The translations under genes were made by a program, and so were the position numbers. A stretch of 64,000 nucleotides of DNA from Maricaulis maris (GTDB lineage Bacteria; Pseudomonadota; Alphaproteobacteria; Caulobacterales; Maricaulaceae). The DNA lies in NCBI RefSeq assembly GCF_036322705.1, contig NZ_AP027270.1, forward strand, positions 1,675,501 to 1,739,500, in the 5' to 3' direction. The notes under the pieces were generated by a model. That model did no database searches, was not told the DNA's origin, and saw only the letters and a list, made by a program, of their open reading frames with translations. Positions 35,312 to 45,771 of this stretch are shown here, piece after piece (within the stretch, counting starts at the first letter, position 1; the number at the start of each line of letters is the position of its first letter).

Positions 35312-35841
35312 TGGGCTTCCAGCTCCTCGATCACCGGCAGCAGCGTATTGCGCCAGACGTCTTCATCGATAATGCCGACATGATGGAAGCGGACACGGCC
35401 CTCACGATCGATCAGGAAAGTCTCCGGCGCGCCGGTAATCCCCAGATCGATTGCCAGGCGGCCCTGGGCATCATCGCCGACGCGCTGATAGGGATTGCCA
35501 TTGCGCTCGAGCCAGGCGGCGCCGGCTCCGGGCGGATCGCGCCAGTCGACGCCGTAGATCGGTACCCGTCCGGACCGGCTGATCTGCATCAGCATCGGAT
35601 GCTCGATGGCACAGGGCGGGCACCAGGAGCCGAACACATTGAGCAGCGAGACCTGGCCCAGCAGATCGGTGTTGGACAGGCCGGGCTCACCCTCAACCAC
35701 GCCGGCCAGCTCAAAATCAGGCAAGGCACGGTCGATCATCTGGCTGGGAATCTCGGACGGATCCTCACGCAGGCCCAGTCCGAAATAGACCAGCATGACG
35801 GCGAATATCGCCAGCGGCAGGAAGAGGAAGACCCGGTTCAT
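35308..35841 (-). CDS. ccmG: Thiol:disulphide interchange protein CcmG (DsbE)
   Basis: A 177-residue thioredoxin-fold protein anchored by an N-terminal segment (VFLFLPLAIFAVMLVYFGLG). The active site is WCPPC in FGSWCPPCAIEHP; the DsbE acidic GVDWRD segment follows. It reduces CcmH and apocytochrome. The ATG at 35841 overlaps the ccmF stop by four bases, which is why this start is chosen over a longer frame. Confidence 0.94.
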   Translation of the reverse strand: MNRVFLFLPLAIFAVMLVYFGLGLREDPSEIPSQMIDRALPDFELAGVVEGEPGLSNTDLLGQVSLLNVFGSWCPPCAIEHPMLMQISRSGRVPIYGVDWRDPPGAGAAWLERNGNPYQRVGDDAQGRLAIDLGITGAPETFLIDREGRVRFHHVGIIDEDVWRNTLLPVIEELEAQ

Positions 35842-37826
35842 TCGGCAGGCTCCGCGGCCGCGGGGGCGGATACCGGCGCCGGTTTTGCGACCAGCGAGCG
35901 GCGACCGCGATCCGCAATCGACAGCAGGCCGCCGAGGCCCAGTATGGCGGAACCGATCCAAAGCCAGACAGCGAACGGATAGAGATAGACATGGACCGGC
36001 CAGCCACGACCGGGGCTGGCCTGCCCGATGGTGACGTAGATGTCACCGCTGGCATGGGCATGGATCGCCGACTCGGTCGTTGACATGCCGCGGATCGAGT
36101 AGAAACGGCGCTCCGCTGTCAGGTTGCTGATCACCTGCTGGTCCCGCCGCGCTGTCAGATAACCGCGCTCGGCGACATAATTGGGGCCTTCAACCTGCTC
36201 CACGCTGTCCAGCGTGATGGTCAGGTGCCGGATGTCGAGATGCTGGCCCGGCATCAGGAAAGCACTGGTTTCCTGCTTCCAGGCGCTGACCCCGGTGATC
36301 GCGAAGACCACCACGGCCAGACCCAGATGGGCGACAGCCATGCCCCAGATCGCCAGCGGCAGACGGGCGGCGCGCGCCATCGAGGCCTTGAAGTCGATCT
36401 GCCCCAGCTTGAAGCGCTTGCCGAGATCGATCAGGACACCGACCCCGATCCAGATCGCCAGCGCCGTCCCGAGCGCACCGGCCACCAGGCTGCGGTCGGC
36501 AATCCAGAAAGCGGCCAGACCACCCGCCACAGCGGCAATAGCGGCAGGCGCCAGATCCTTGAGCACCGGCATCAGCCGTCCGCGTTTCCAGGCCAGCAGG
36601 CCGGCAATCGGCACCAGCACCAGCAACGCCCCCATCATCGGGTTGAAGGTCTTGTTGTAGAAGGGTGCGCCAACGGTCACCGTGGCATCGCTCACCGTCG
36701 TGATGAAGAGCGGGTAGAAGGTCCCGAAGAAGACCAGTCCGCACGCCGCCGCCAGCACCAGGTTATTGACCAGCAGCATGCTCTCGCGGCTCATCGCGGA
36801 GAACACGCCCGTCGGCTTGAGCAGGCCGGCCCGCAAGCCGTAGATCAGCAGCGATCCGCCCACCAGCGCGATCAGGATGGCGAGGATGAAGACACCACGC
36901 TCGGGGTCGACCGCGAAGGCATGGACCGAGGTCAGGACGCCGGAGCGCACCAGGAATGTGCCGGCCATCGACAAGGCAAAGGTCAGCAGGGCCAGAAGAA
37001 TCGTCCAAGCTTTCAGTGTATCGCGCTTCTCCATGACCCGCAGGGAGTGGATGAAGGCCGTCCCGGCCAGCCACGGCATCAGGGACGCGTTCTCGACCGG
37101 GTCCCAGGCCCACCAGCCACCCCAGCCCAGCTCGTAATAGGCCCAGCTCGCACCCAGCGCGATGCCGATGGTGAGGAAGGTCCAGGCCGCCAGCGCCCAG
37201 GGCCGGACAATACGGGCCCAGCGCGCATCGACGCGGCCGTCGATCAGGGCGGCCACGGCGAAGGAGAAGGTGATCGAGAAGCCGACATAGCCGGCGTAGA
37301 GCATGGGCGGATGCGAGGCGAGCCCCGGATCCTGCAGCAGCGGATTAAGGTCCTGGCCGTTTTCCGGTCCGGGCCACAGCCGGGCGAACGGGTTGGAGGT
37401 GAACAGCAGAAAGGCCGTGAACGCCGCCGTGATCAGGGACTGCACCGCGAAGGTCAGCGAGATCAGTCGCGCCTCGACCGGCTTGGCCGACCAGGCGAGC
37501 GCGCCGGTATACGCCGTCAGGATCAGGCCCCAGAGCAGCATCGAACCTTCGTGATTTCCCCACACGCCAGTGAGCTTGTAGAGCATCGGCTTGTCGGTAT
37601 GCGAATTGTCGGCGACCACCAGGGCGGTGAAGTCCGCGACCGCAAACAGGTAGGTCAGGCAGGCAAAAGCCGCGAGCACCAGCGCGAATTGGGCGATCGC
37701 GCCCATGCGCGCAAATCCGTGAACCACAGCGTCGCCCGTCCGCAGCCCGGCGAAGATGGCGACGGACTGGAAAAGGGCGACCACGAAGGCGAGGATAAGG
37801 GCGAACTGCCCGAGTTCTGCAATCAT
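35838..37826 (-). CDS. ccmF: Cytochrome c haem lyase subunit CcmF
   Basis: A 662-residue polytopic membrane protein, length as in the family. The WWD haem-handling motif lies in GWGGWWAWDPVENASLMPW, with flanking helices (FALSMAGTFLVRSGVLTSVH). With CcmH and CcmI it ligates haem from CcmE to apocytochrome c on the periplasmic side. It is the first gene of ccmF-G-H-I. The usual upstream ccmE is absent; a sodium symporter gene lies there instead. Confidence 0.96.
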   Translation of the reverse strand: MIAELGQFALILAFVVALFQSVAIFAGLRTGDAVVHGFARMGAIAQFALVLAAFACLTYLFAVADFTALVVADNSHTDKPMLYKLTGVWGNHEGSMLLWGLILTAYTGALAWSAKPVEARLISLTFAVQSLITAAFTAFLLFTSNPFARLWPGPENGQDLNPLLQDPGLASHPPMLYAGYVGFSITFSFAVAALIDGRVDARWARIVRPWALAAWTFLTIGIALGASWAYYELGWGGWWAWDPVENASLMPWLAGTAFIHSLRVMEKRDTLKAWTILLALLTFALSMAGTFLVRSGVLTSVHAFAVDPERGVFILAILIALVGGSLLIYGLRAGLLKPTGVFSAMSRESMLLVNNLVLAAACGLVFFGTFYPLFITTVSDATVTVGAPFYNKTFNPMMGALLVLVPIAGLLAWKRGRLMPVLKDLAPAAIAAVAGGLAAFWIADRSLVAGALGTALAIWIGVGVLIDLGKRFKLGQIDFKASMARAARLPLAIWGMAVAHLGLAVVVFAITGVSAWKQETSAFLMPGQHLDIRHLTITLDSVEQVEGPNYVAERGYLTARRDQQVISNLTAERRFYSIRGMSTTESAIHAHASGDIYVTIGQASPGRGWPVHVYLYPFAVWLWIGSAILGLGGLLSIADRGRRSLVAKPAPVSAPAAAEPAE

Positions 37827-37885
37827 GCCGCCGACTTGTTACGGGATGAGCCGCAGGTCAAGGCGCGAGGTGTCGCAGGCACGCC

Positions 37886-39355
37886 TCATGCCGCCCCCCT
37901 GACCCGTCCGAACCACAGGATCGACAGTGCCGGCAGCCAGGGAAAGACGCGTTCGAACGGGTCGCCCGGCAATTGCGCCCATTGCGCCAGGACGGCACCG
38001 GGGCCTGACAGGGTCGAGCCGTCGAGGGCCCCCATGGCGTTGAAGAAGACGGTCAGCCCGAAGCCGGCGATCATTGCGGCCAGCACCGCCCGATGGCCGG
38101 ACTGCACGCCAACCACCCGCATCACGATGATCGGACCGAAAGCCGCTCCCAGGGCCGCCCAGGCGAACAGGACGCGGGCGAAAATGGATGATGGCAGTGC
38201 CAGGGTCATCCAGACGGCGACCACCGCGATGGCGATCATGACGATCCGGGACACCAGCACTTCACGGCCCTTGAAGCGGCGCGACACACCAAGGTCCCGG
38301 CTGACCGCAGAGGCCGCGACCAGCAGGATGGAATCAACCGTCGACATCACCGCCGACAGCACCGCTGCGATCACCAGACCGCCGACGATCGGCGGCAGAT
38401 AGTCACGCGCCACCTGGTAGAAGACCGCCTCGCCGTTCGACCCGGCCCCGACCAGCGCACGGCCCGACAGGCCCAGCACCGTCATGCCGGTGAAGACCAG
38501 CACCGCCCAGATGATGGCGATCTGGAAACCGCGGCGGCGCGCCGCCTCATCCTTCACGGCCATCAGGCGGGTAATCAGTTGCGGCTGGCCGAGTGCGCCC
38601 AGACCGACACCCCAGACGCCGACCACGAAACCGAGCAGCACCATGACCGGCATCTCACCGGACAGGCTAAGATAGGCGGCGCTCTCATTGGCCTGCAGGG
38701 TGGCCATCACGCCGGACGGGCCTCCCGCAGCAACCAGGGCAGCAACCGGCAGCAGGAGGGCGACGAGCAGCATAAGCGCACCCTGCAGCATGTCGGTCAC
38801 GCTGACCGCCCAGAAGCCGCCGAGCAGGGAGTAGATCAGCACTACGCCGGCACCGACCAGCACCGACTCGAAGCGCGGCAGGGCGAACTGGGTCTCGAAG
38901 GCCACGGCTGCGGCGCCAAACTGGGCGGCAATGTAGAAGATGAAGCAGAACAGGATCATTGCGGCGGCAATTGCGCCGATCCAGCGGCGTCCGGTCGGAG
39001 ATTGTCCGCCGGAGAGGAAATCGGCAGTGGTGACATGACCGGCCTCGGCGGTCTCGGCCCGCAGGCGGCGTCCGAACCACAGCCAGACGGCGACATAACC
39101 GCCCCAGATACCCGGCACCATCCACAAGGCCGACAGGCCGCTCAGATAGACAAATCCGCTGAAGCCCAGCAGCACCCAGGCCGAGGAGGTCGAGGCGGCA
39201 TAGGACAGGCCGGCGACCCAGGGGCCAAGCCCCTGCCCGGCGATGAAGAAATCCGCCTCGGTCTGATTGCGCCGCGAGGCCCACACCCCGACCCCGATCA
39301 GCAAGAGCTTGTAGCCAATCAATGTGGCCAGAACGATCAGGCTTTCCTGCGACAT
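37886..39355 (-). CDS. Sodium:solute symporter (SSS family, PutP-like)
   Basis: A 489-residue transporter with about 13 hydrophobic segments. Sodium-site signatures are present ([16 protein letters not shown], and [20 protein letters not shown] in the later helix pair). Homologues carry proline, pantothenate or other organic solutes with sodium, which suits a marine organism. GGGAGGGA precedes the start. It ends 59 bases before ccmF, possibly in the same transcript, though functionally unrelated. Substrate not assignable. Confidence 0.88.
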   Translation of the reverse strand: MSQESLIVLATLIGYKLLLIGVGVWASRRNQTEADFFIAGQGLGPWVAGLSYAASTSSAWVLLGFSGFVYLSGLSALWMVPGIWGGYVAVWLWFGRRLRAETAEAGHVTTADFLSGGQSPTGRRWIGAIAAAMILFCFIFYIAAQFGAAAVAFETQFALPRFESVLVGAGVVLIYSLLGGFWAVSVTDMLQGALMLLVALLLPVAALVAAGGPSGVMATLQANESAAYLSLSGEMPVMVLLGFVVGVWGVGLGALGQPQLITRLMAVKDEAARRRGFQIAIIWAVLVFTGMTVLGLSGRALVGAGSNGEAVFYQVARDYLPPIVGGLVIAAVLSAVMSTVDSILLVAASAVSRDLGVSRRFKGREVLVSRIVMIAIAVVAVWMTLALPSSIFARVLFAWAALGAAFGPIIVMRVVGVQSGHRAVLAAMIAGFGLTVFFNAMGALDGSTLSGPGAVLAQWAQLPGDPFERVFPWLPALSILWFGRVRGAA

Positions 39356-39531
39356 CCATCCCTCCCCCGAACAGCGTCTGCGGCGACAACATCGCCCCGG
39401 TACAGGCCTTCCTTATCCGTGTTTGCGATATCACGCCAAGCCGAACCGCTCCGCTGACTTGCCCCGGATGCCCGGCGCGGCTACTTCCGAAATCCAGCAC
39501 ACTTCAAATGACCGCCGGGAGATTGCCCCTC

Positions 39532-40752
<1,221 letters not shown>

Positions 40753-40929
40753 GCCACGACCGACCTGACAGGCTAGCCGCTCTCCGCGCGAGGACCTCGC
40801 CTGGGGAGCGCGCAACCATGCCTGACCGGCACCGACGCGACAGTGCCCCCGCTTGCCGTCTGCAATCCGTCGTCAAAACGCCGCAACTCGCACTTGATGC
40901 CCACGCCGCCGCATTCTAAACCGGTCAGT

Positions 40930-41020
40930 GGAGAGGTGGCCGAGTGGTCGAAGGCGCTCCCCTGCTAAGGGAGTGTGCGCCAAAAGCGTACCGTGGGTTC
41001 GAATCCCATCCTCTCCGCCA
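40930..41020 (+). tRNA. tRNA-Ser (anticodon GCU)
   Basis: A complete class II tRNA with encoded CCA. The acceptor stem GGAGAGG (40930-40936) pairs with CCTCTCC (41010-41016); discriminator G, then CCA. The anticodon stem CTCCC/GGGAG encloses CTGCTAA with anticodon GCT at 40964-40966, reading AGC/AGU. It has a long variable arm (TGTGCGCCAAAAGCGTACC) and a T-loop TTCGAAT. Confidence 0.97.
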
Positions 41021-41190
41021 TTCCTTCCCTGAAATCGAGATGCGTGCGCTCCGGAACTCCCGCGGCGTTTCCATGGCGTCGCGAAGGCTGGCCCGAACCC
41101 AGACCGCGACGTTCCGGCGCTGGAAAAGCGGGGACGCGTACCGTTTTTCACTTGTGCCCCTCAACTCGTGCGCACCGCGCGCTCACCCAT

Positions 41191-41320
41191 CCATGAACCG
41201 CTTGCCGGGATCCCGCCGTATCCGGGTCTTCAGGTCAAGGGCGGCGCCGCCGCCGCTTCGCGGTTTCACCCTTGAGCTAAAGACCCGGATACGGCCTGCT
41301 GGCTGACAAGCGATCCATGG
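41191..41320. repeat. 130-bp palindromic element, copy A
   Basis: Imperfect terminal repeats CCATGAACCGCTTG (41191-41204) and CAAGCGATCCATGG (41307-41320, 10 of 14 complementary). A perfect 15-bp stem CCGTATCCGGGTCTT (41216-41230) with AAGACCCGGATACGG (41280-41294) continues as TCAAGGG/CCCTTGA around a 27-base GC-rich loop. Shares its layout with copies at 47854-47982 and 55856-55985. Looks like a MITE-like or structured intergenic repeat. Confidence 0.85.
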
Positions 41321-41511
41321 ATCGCCCTGCGCCGGGTGGCGCGGCCGGGTCACATCCCTGTTCCAGCCGTGGTCGCCCGGACCGGCCTCGCCCATCCGGT
41401 CCCGACCCTTGTGTCGCGCGCCTTTCAGCGCGCCCACGGCTATTGCTCTCCGCACGCTGTTGCGCCGAAGGAGTGGGAGGGAGCGGGTAAGTTTTGAGTT
41501 CAGGCGTCGTT

Positions 41512-41561
41512 GTCATCCCGGCCGAATGGCCTGCGAAAGCAGGCCGCAGAGCCGAGGTGAC
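41512..41561. repeat. Nested GC-rich hairpin with GAAA tetraloop
   Basis: Inner stem GGCCTGC-GAAA-GCAGGCC (41528-41545) within outer pairs CGGC/GCCG and GTCA/TGAC. Same nested design as the hairpin at 48031-48071. Confidence 0.65.
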
Positions 41562-41652
41562 AGTTGAAACCAGACTTGGATGAACAGGGTGGTGGGACAC
41601 GTGATCAGGGGGCAATGCGAGAACGCGAACAAGGCGACCGGTCGGCCTCACC

Positions 41653-41874
41653 TCACCTCACCTCGACATACACGACCAGCGCAATCAAAAATCCACTCAG
41701 AACGGCAAAGGACACACAAACACAACACGCGACAATCCAGAAGTTTCTGATCATCAGATCATGATCGGTCGACGTGTGGGTGATCGCCGGAGTTTTTCGT
41801 TTGGTCCAGATGCTGCCAATAACCGATATGACCAATATGGACACCAGTGTGCCGAACCCTAAAAATGCAGCCAT
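41653..41874 (-). CDS. Small membrane protein of unknown function
   Basis: A 73-residue protein with two membrane segments (FLGFGTLVSILVISVIGSIW and FWIVACCVCVSFAVLSGFLI) separated by a polar loop. The ATG at 41874 lies 11 bases after the stop of the CinA-like gene, with GAAGAA upstream; a TTG five codons earlier is less likely. The stretch is visibly less GC-rich than its neighbours, so it may be a recent acquisition. I recognise no family. Confidence 0.5.
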   Translation of the reverse strand: MAAFLGFGTLVSILVISVIGSIWTKRKTPAITHTSTDHDLMIRNFWIVACCVCVSFAVLSGFLIALVVYVEVR

Positions 41875-41885
41875 ATTTCTTCGAC

Positions 41886-42668
41886 TCAATCCACCGGATC
41901 GATGCGCGGTGTGATCCCGACGGCTTCGACCATCGCGGCGATGCGATCGATCACCGTGTCTAGCTGGCCCTCGTCGGTGGCGCGGGCGACCAGATGGGTG
42001 CCGCGCTTGATCTCGCCGGCGGTGACTTCGAGGAAATAGGGATAGGAGCCGATCGATACGTCCGGGAAATCGTTGGCCAGGGCGCCGAGCGGTTCGGCAA
42101 TATCGCCTTCGCGCAGATTGTCGCCCTTGACCGAGCGGGATTGTGTGACGGCCCCACCCTCTAGCCGGTGATCGATGTCGTTGAGCATGCCGGCGACGAT
42201 GGACGGCACGCCGGCCAGGGTGAAGACATTGCCGGTCTGGAAGCCCGGCGCGCCACTGACCGGATTGACGATCAGGCTGGCCCCGTCAGGAATGCGCGCC
42301 ATGCGCTTGCGGCTTTCAGTCACCGGCGTCCCGGTCTTGGCGTACCAGTGCTCGATGATCTCGAGCGCGTCGGCGCGGACATCGATGCCGACCCCGAAGG
42401 CCTTGGCGACGGCGTCGGCTGTAATGTCGTCATGGGTCGGGCCGATCCCGCCGGTAGTGAAGACATAATCGCAGCGCGCCCGCAGCGTGTTCAGCGCGTC
42501 GACGATGATATCGGTCTCGTCCGGAACGACCCGGCATTCCACGACATTGATCCCCAGCGGAGCAAGAAAGCGGGCGATCTGGTTGAGATTCTTGTCCTGG
42601 GTCCGGCCCGACAGGACCTCGTCGCCGATCAGGAGCACTGCCGCCGTCACCCGTTTGCCTGTCGTCAT
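41886..42668 (-). CDS. CinA-type molybdopterin-binding domain protein
   Basis: A 260-residue protein with the MoCF/MoaB-like fold: LIGDEVLSGRTQDKN, VFTTGGIGPTHDDITADAVA, and NPVSGAPGFQTGNVFTLAGV are typical of the N-terminal domain of competence/damage-inducible protein CinA. The C-terminal amidohydrolase domain of CinA (deamidase) is absent, as usual in the alphaproteobacterial short form. The start at 42668 is chosen because the family begins just before VTAAVLLIGDE. Related proteins hydrolyse ADP-ribose or bind molybdopterin. Confidence 0.85.
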   Translation of the reverse strand: MTTGKRVTAAVLLIGDEVLSGRTQDKNLNQIARFLAPLGINVVECRVVPDETDIIVDALNTLRARCDYVFTTGGIGPTHDDITADAVAKAFGVGIDVRADALEIIEHWYAKTGTPVTESRKRMARIPDGASLIVNPVSGAPGFQTGNVFTLAGVPSIVAGMLNDIDHRLEGGAVTQSRSVKGDNLREGDIAEPLGALANDFPDVSIGSYPYFLEVTAGEIKRGTHLVARATDEGQLDTVIDRIAAMVEAVGITPRIDPVD

Positions 42669-42734
42669 GAGAATCGCCCTTAGCTGTGCCGTGTCTGACC
42701 GGATATATGTGGCGCCAGCAGGGAAGTCCAAGAC

Positions 42735-43442
42735 ATGAAATTCGCGACCGAGCTCGTCCGCGGACGGCTGATCAAACGCTACAAGCGCTTCTTCGCCGAT
42801 GTTGAGCTGGAGAGCGGCGAGACGGTGACGGCGCATTGCGCCAATACCGGCGCCATGACCGGGATCAAGACGCCGGGCCTCACCGTCTGGCTGTCGCGCT
42901 CGGACAATCCCAAGCGCAAGCTGAAATACACCTGGGAGCTGGTCGAGGCCGAGGGCACGATGATCGGCGCCCTGCCCAATCTCGCCAACGCGCTGGCCGA
43001 GGAGGCGGTTGAGGCCGGCGTGATCGCCGAGTTGGCCGGCTACGACAGCCTGCGCCGCGAGGTGAAATATGGGACGAATTCCCGCATCGATCTGTTGCTG
43101 GAGGGCGGCGAGCGGCCACCCTGCTGGGTCGAGGTGAAGAATGTCCACTGGCAGCGCGGACCCGGCATCGCCGAATTTCCCGACGGGGTGACCTCGCGCG
43201 GCGCCAAACACCTAGTCGAGCTGGCGGGCCAGGTCGCCGCCGGCGAGCGCGCGGTCCAGCTTTTCATTGTCCAGCGCAGCGATTGCGATGTCCTGCGGCC
43301 CGCCGCCGACATTGACCCGGTCTATGCGCAAACCCTGCGTGAGAGTGCGGGTGCCGGGGTTGAAGTCCTCGCCTATGCCTGCGACGTGTCTCCCGAGGCG
43401 GTGACGATTACCCGCCCGATGCGCGTGGAGCTGGGATCATGA
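42735..43442 (+). CDS. sfsA: Sugar fermentation stimulation protein homologue SfsA
   Basis: A 235-residue protein matching SfsA in length and motifs (RGRLIKRYKRFFADVELESG near the start; AHCANTGAMTG; YGTNSRIDLLLEG; WVEVKNVHW, where the Glu-x-Lys is nuclease-like; FPDGVTSRGAKHL). In E. coli it was linked to maltose gene regulation and binds DNA; its fold combines an OB-like domain with a nuclease-like domain. It overlaps the downstream thioesterase gene by four bases and is divergent from the CinA-like gene with a 66-base promoter gap. Confidence 0.93.
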   Translation: MKFATELVRGRLIKRYKRFFADVELESGETVTAHCANTGAMTGIKTPGLTVWLSRSDNPKRKLKYTWELVEAEGTMIGALPNLANALAEEAVEAGVIAELAGYDSLRREVKYGTNSRIDLLLEGGERPPCWVEVKNVHWQRGPGIAEFPDGVTSRGAKHLVELAGQVAAGERAVQLFIVQRSDCDVLRPAADIDPVYAQTLRESAGAGVEVLAYACDVSPEAVTITRPMRVELGS

Positions 43443-43909
43443 CCGACAATTGGAATGGCTGGGACCTGCCGGACGCCTATATCCATCGCATCACCGTCGA
43501 GGCGAAGGATATCGACAGTTTCGGCCACGCCAATAATGCCCGCTATCTGGAATGGGCCGACGAGGCCGCCTGGACGCACTGGTTCTCCAAGGGCTACGCG
43601 ATGGAAGCCTGCGCGGCCGATGATCGCGGCATCGCCATCATCCGCACCGAGGCCGACTATCTCGGCCATGTCCGCCTTGGCGACGAGATCGACTGCGCGG
43701 TCTGGATCAGCCAGTCCGATCGCCGTCTGCGGGCCGAGCGTCGCTACCAGTTTCGCCGCGTCACTGACGGCGCCACTGTATTCAGGGCCCTGACCAAGGT
43801 CGTCTGCTTCCAGCTCTCTACCGGCCGACCGGCCCGGATGACGCCAATCTTTTCAGACCACTACTCGGTCCTGCCCTCGGTAGCCGCGGCGCTTGTGACT
43901 GAAAGTTAA
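43439..43909 (+). CDS. Acyl-CoA thioesterase, 4HBT hot-dog family
   Basis: A 156-residue hot-dog protein. The signature DIDSFGHANNARYLEWADEA has the catalytic Asp and the His-x-x-N of 4-hydroxybenzoyl-CoA/YbgC-type thioesterases. It cleaves acyl-CoA to free acid and CoA. Its ATG overlaps the sfsA stop (ATGA), so the two are co-translated. Substrate unknown. Confidence 0.88.
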   Translation: MTDNWNGWDLPDAYIHRITVEAKDIDSFGHANNARYLEWADEAAWTHWFSKGYAMEACAADDRGIAIIRTEADYLGHVRLGDEIDCAVWISQSDRRLRAERRYQFRRVTDGATVFRALTKVVCFQLSTGRPARMTPIFSDHYSVLPSVAAALVTES

Positions 43910-43987
43910 CACGCCGCCGAGATTGTGCCGCTCGCCCTGCCCCTTATAGTCCGCACCAAATAAATCACCTCTTTGGGGGAGGCTCCC

Positions 43988-45682
43988 ATGAAATATCTCG
44001 TATCGGCCCTTGCCGGCTTGGCCCTTGCGGGCTGCAGCGCCGCGACTGACACCGACGCCACAGTGGCGCCGGGCGCCGCTGAAACCACATTCATGCCAGA
44101 TGTCAGCGCAACCAATATCGAAGCGCATATCCGCTTCCTCGCCTCGGACTATCTGGCCGGCCGCGATGCCGGTACGGATGGCTACGAGATCGCCGCCAAT
44201 TATGTCGCCGCGCAGATGCGCCTGCTCGGGCTTGAACCGGCTGGCGATGACGGCACCTATTTTGCCGCGGTGCCAATGCAGGAAGTGCTGGCAGACGCCG
44301 ACTACAACCAGCTCACCCTGGATGGCGAAACCTTCGCCCACGGCACCGAGGTGCTGGTCGGGACCAATCCGAGCGTTCTGGAATCCACCGTCACCGGCGA
44401 GCTTGTCTTTGTCGGCCATGGCGTGTCGGCGGCCAATCGCGGCCATGACGACTATGACGGCCTCGATGTCGAGGGCAAGATCGTGGTCGTGATGGGCGGC
44501 GTGCCCGAAGGCGTTTTCGAGGGCCTGTCGGAAGAGCGCGCGCACCACAATTCCGGCACCACCAAACGCAATGTCGCGGCCGACCACGGCGCAATCGGCA
44601 TGATCTCGATCACCGGCTGGACCAGCGAACAGCTGGCCGGCTTTGCCTCCGGCTTCGGCTCGCGCCCCACGGTGCGTCTGACCGCAGCCACCGGCCCATC
44701 GAGCTATGACACGGTCGCCGCCGCGGCCAATGTCACCGTGGAACTCGGCGCGCGCCTGTTTGAAGGCGCCGAAATGAGCCTGGAAGAAGTCCAGGCCGCG
44801 ATGTCGGCGGAGGAGCCGAGCTATCCGCGCTTTGCCCTGCCGCACACGGTGACGATCCGCCAGCGCACCCTGTCGGAGCCGTTCGAGGACCCCAATGTCG
44901 TCGGCATGATCCGTGGTACCGACCCGGAACTGGCGGATGAGATCGTGGTCCTGTCGGCCCACTTGGACCATATCGGTTCGGTCACTGACCACATGCGCTC
45001 GGGTGGCTCCTGCCGCTCGTCCGACGAGACGGATTCGGTCTGCAACGGCGCCGTCGACAACGCCTCCGGCGTGTCGATCATGCTGGAAACCGCGCGCACC
45101 TTCCTCGAACAGGGCGCCCCGCGCCGCTCCATCGTCTTCGTGGCGCTGACGGCCGAGGAAAAGGGCCTGCTGGGCTCCGAGCACTTCGCCCGCAATCCGA
45201 GCGTCCCGGCCGAGCAGATCGTCGCCAACGTCAATCTCGACATGCCGGTTATCGTCTATGATTTCGCCGACGTGATCGCCTTTGGCTCGAACCACTCCAA
45301 TCTTGGCCCGATTGCCACCCGCGCCGCGGCCCGGATGGACATCATGGTCAGTGAAGACCCGCTGCCCGAGCAGTCGCTCTTCGTGCGCTCAGATCACTAC
45401 AACTTCGTGCGTGAGGGCGTTCCCTCGCTCTTCCTGATGACCGGCTTCTCCTCGCCGGATCCGCGCTGGGACGAGGGCGAAGGCTTCATGGGCTTCCTCA
45501 ACACCCATTACCACCGCCAGACGGATCAGCTCGATGGCGAGCTGGAAGTCCTGTTCGAGCAGGGCGCGAAGTTTGCCAACATCAACTACCTGATCGCCCG
45601 CGAAATCGCCGACAGCGACGAGCGTCCGGCCTGGAATGATGACAGCTTCTTCGGCAACCTGTTCGGCCACGACGGCGAATAG
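43988..45682 (+). CDS. M28-family metallopeptidase lipoprotein with PA domain
   Basis: A 564-residue lipoprotein: MKYLVSALAGLALAGC ends in a lipobox (LAGC). The ATG at 43988 follows GGGGGAGG. A PA insertion (ELVFVGHGVSAANRGHDDYD...GKIVVVMGG) lies inside the peptidase domain. Zinc ligands are visible: H in LSAHLDHIG, D in GAVDNASGV, EE in ALTAEEKGLLGSE, D in NVNLDM and the last H in RSDHYNFVREG. It cleaves N-terminal residues of peptides at the outer membrane or in the periplasm. A strong terminator follows. Confidence 0.9.
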   Translation: MKYLVSALAGLALAGCSAATDTDATVAPGAAETTFMPDVSATNIEAHIRFLASDYLAGRDAGTDGYEIAANYVAAQMRLLGLEPAGDDGTYFAAVPMQEVLADADYNQLTLDGETFAHGTEVLVGTNPSVLESTVTGELVFVGHGVSAANRGHDDYDGLDVEGKIVVVMGGVPEGVFEGLSEERAHHNSGTTKRNVAADHGAIGMISITGWTSEQLAGFASGFGSRPTVRLTAATGPSSYDTVAAAANVTVELGARLFEGAEMSLEEVQAAMSAEEPSYPRFALPHTVTIRQRTLSEPFEDPNVVGMIRGTDPELADEIVVLSAHLDHIGSVTDHMRSGGSCRSSDETDSVCNGAVDNASGVSIMLETARTFLEQGAPRRSIVFVALTAEEKGLLGSEHFARNPSVPAEQIVANVNLDMPVIVYDFADVIAFGSNHSNLGPIATRAAARMDIMVSEDPLPEQSLFVRSDHYNFVREGVPSLFLMTGFSSPDPRWDEGEGFMGFLNTHYHRQTDQLDGELEVLFEQGAKFANINYLIAREIADSDERPAWNDDSFFGNLFGHDGE

Positions 45683-45710
45683 ATCCACCCGACTTCGCTG
45701 AGAAATGCAG

Positions 45711-45744
45711 GCGCGCGCCGTTCCAAACGGCGCGCGCTCTGTTT
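45711..45744 (+). terminator. Rho-independent terminator of the M28 lipoprotein gene
   Basis: A perfect 12-bp stem (GCGCGCGCCGTT, 45711-45722, with AACGGCGCGCGC, 45726-45737) around CCA, then TCTGTTT. Confidence 0.88.
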
Positions 45745-45771
45745 ATATAGGGTCGCCAGAGGAGACATGCC

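Larger units (their letters stand above)
41021..41652. other. Repeat-rich intergenic region
   Basis: A 632-base gap with no convincing gene. It contains the 130-bp palindromic element at 41191-41320, a GCGCGC hairpin near 41415-41432 and a nested hairpin at 41512-41561. Several frames stay open but have no plausible start, ribosome site or protein-like composition. Confidence 0.7.

Noticed and set aside
40930-41020. tRNA-Ser as an integration site of a genomic island
   Set aside because: There is no integrase gene in the window and no repeat of the tRNA 3' end downstream; the flanking gap holds only small repeats.
40925-41164. Reading frame antisense to tRNA-Ser containing GWDSNPRYAFGAH
   Set aside because: This is the familiar false protein produced by translating the complement of a serine tRNA gene.
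41886-43211. A longer 441-residue version of the CinA-like protein
   Set aside because: The extra N-terminal part runs through sfsA on the opposite strand and has no family similarity; the conserved start is at 42668.
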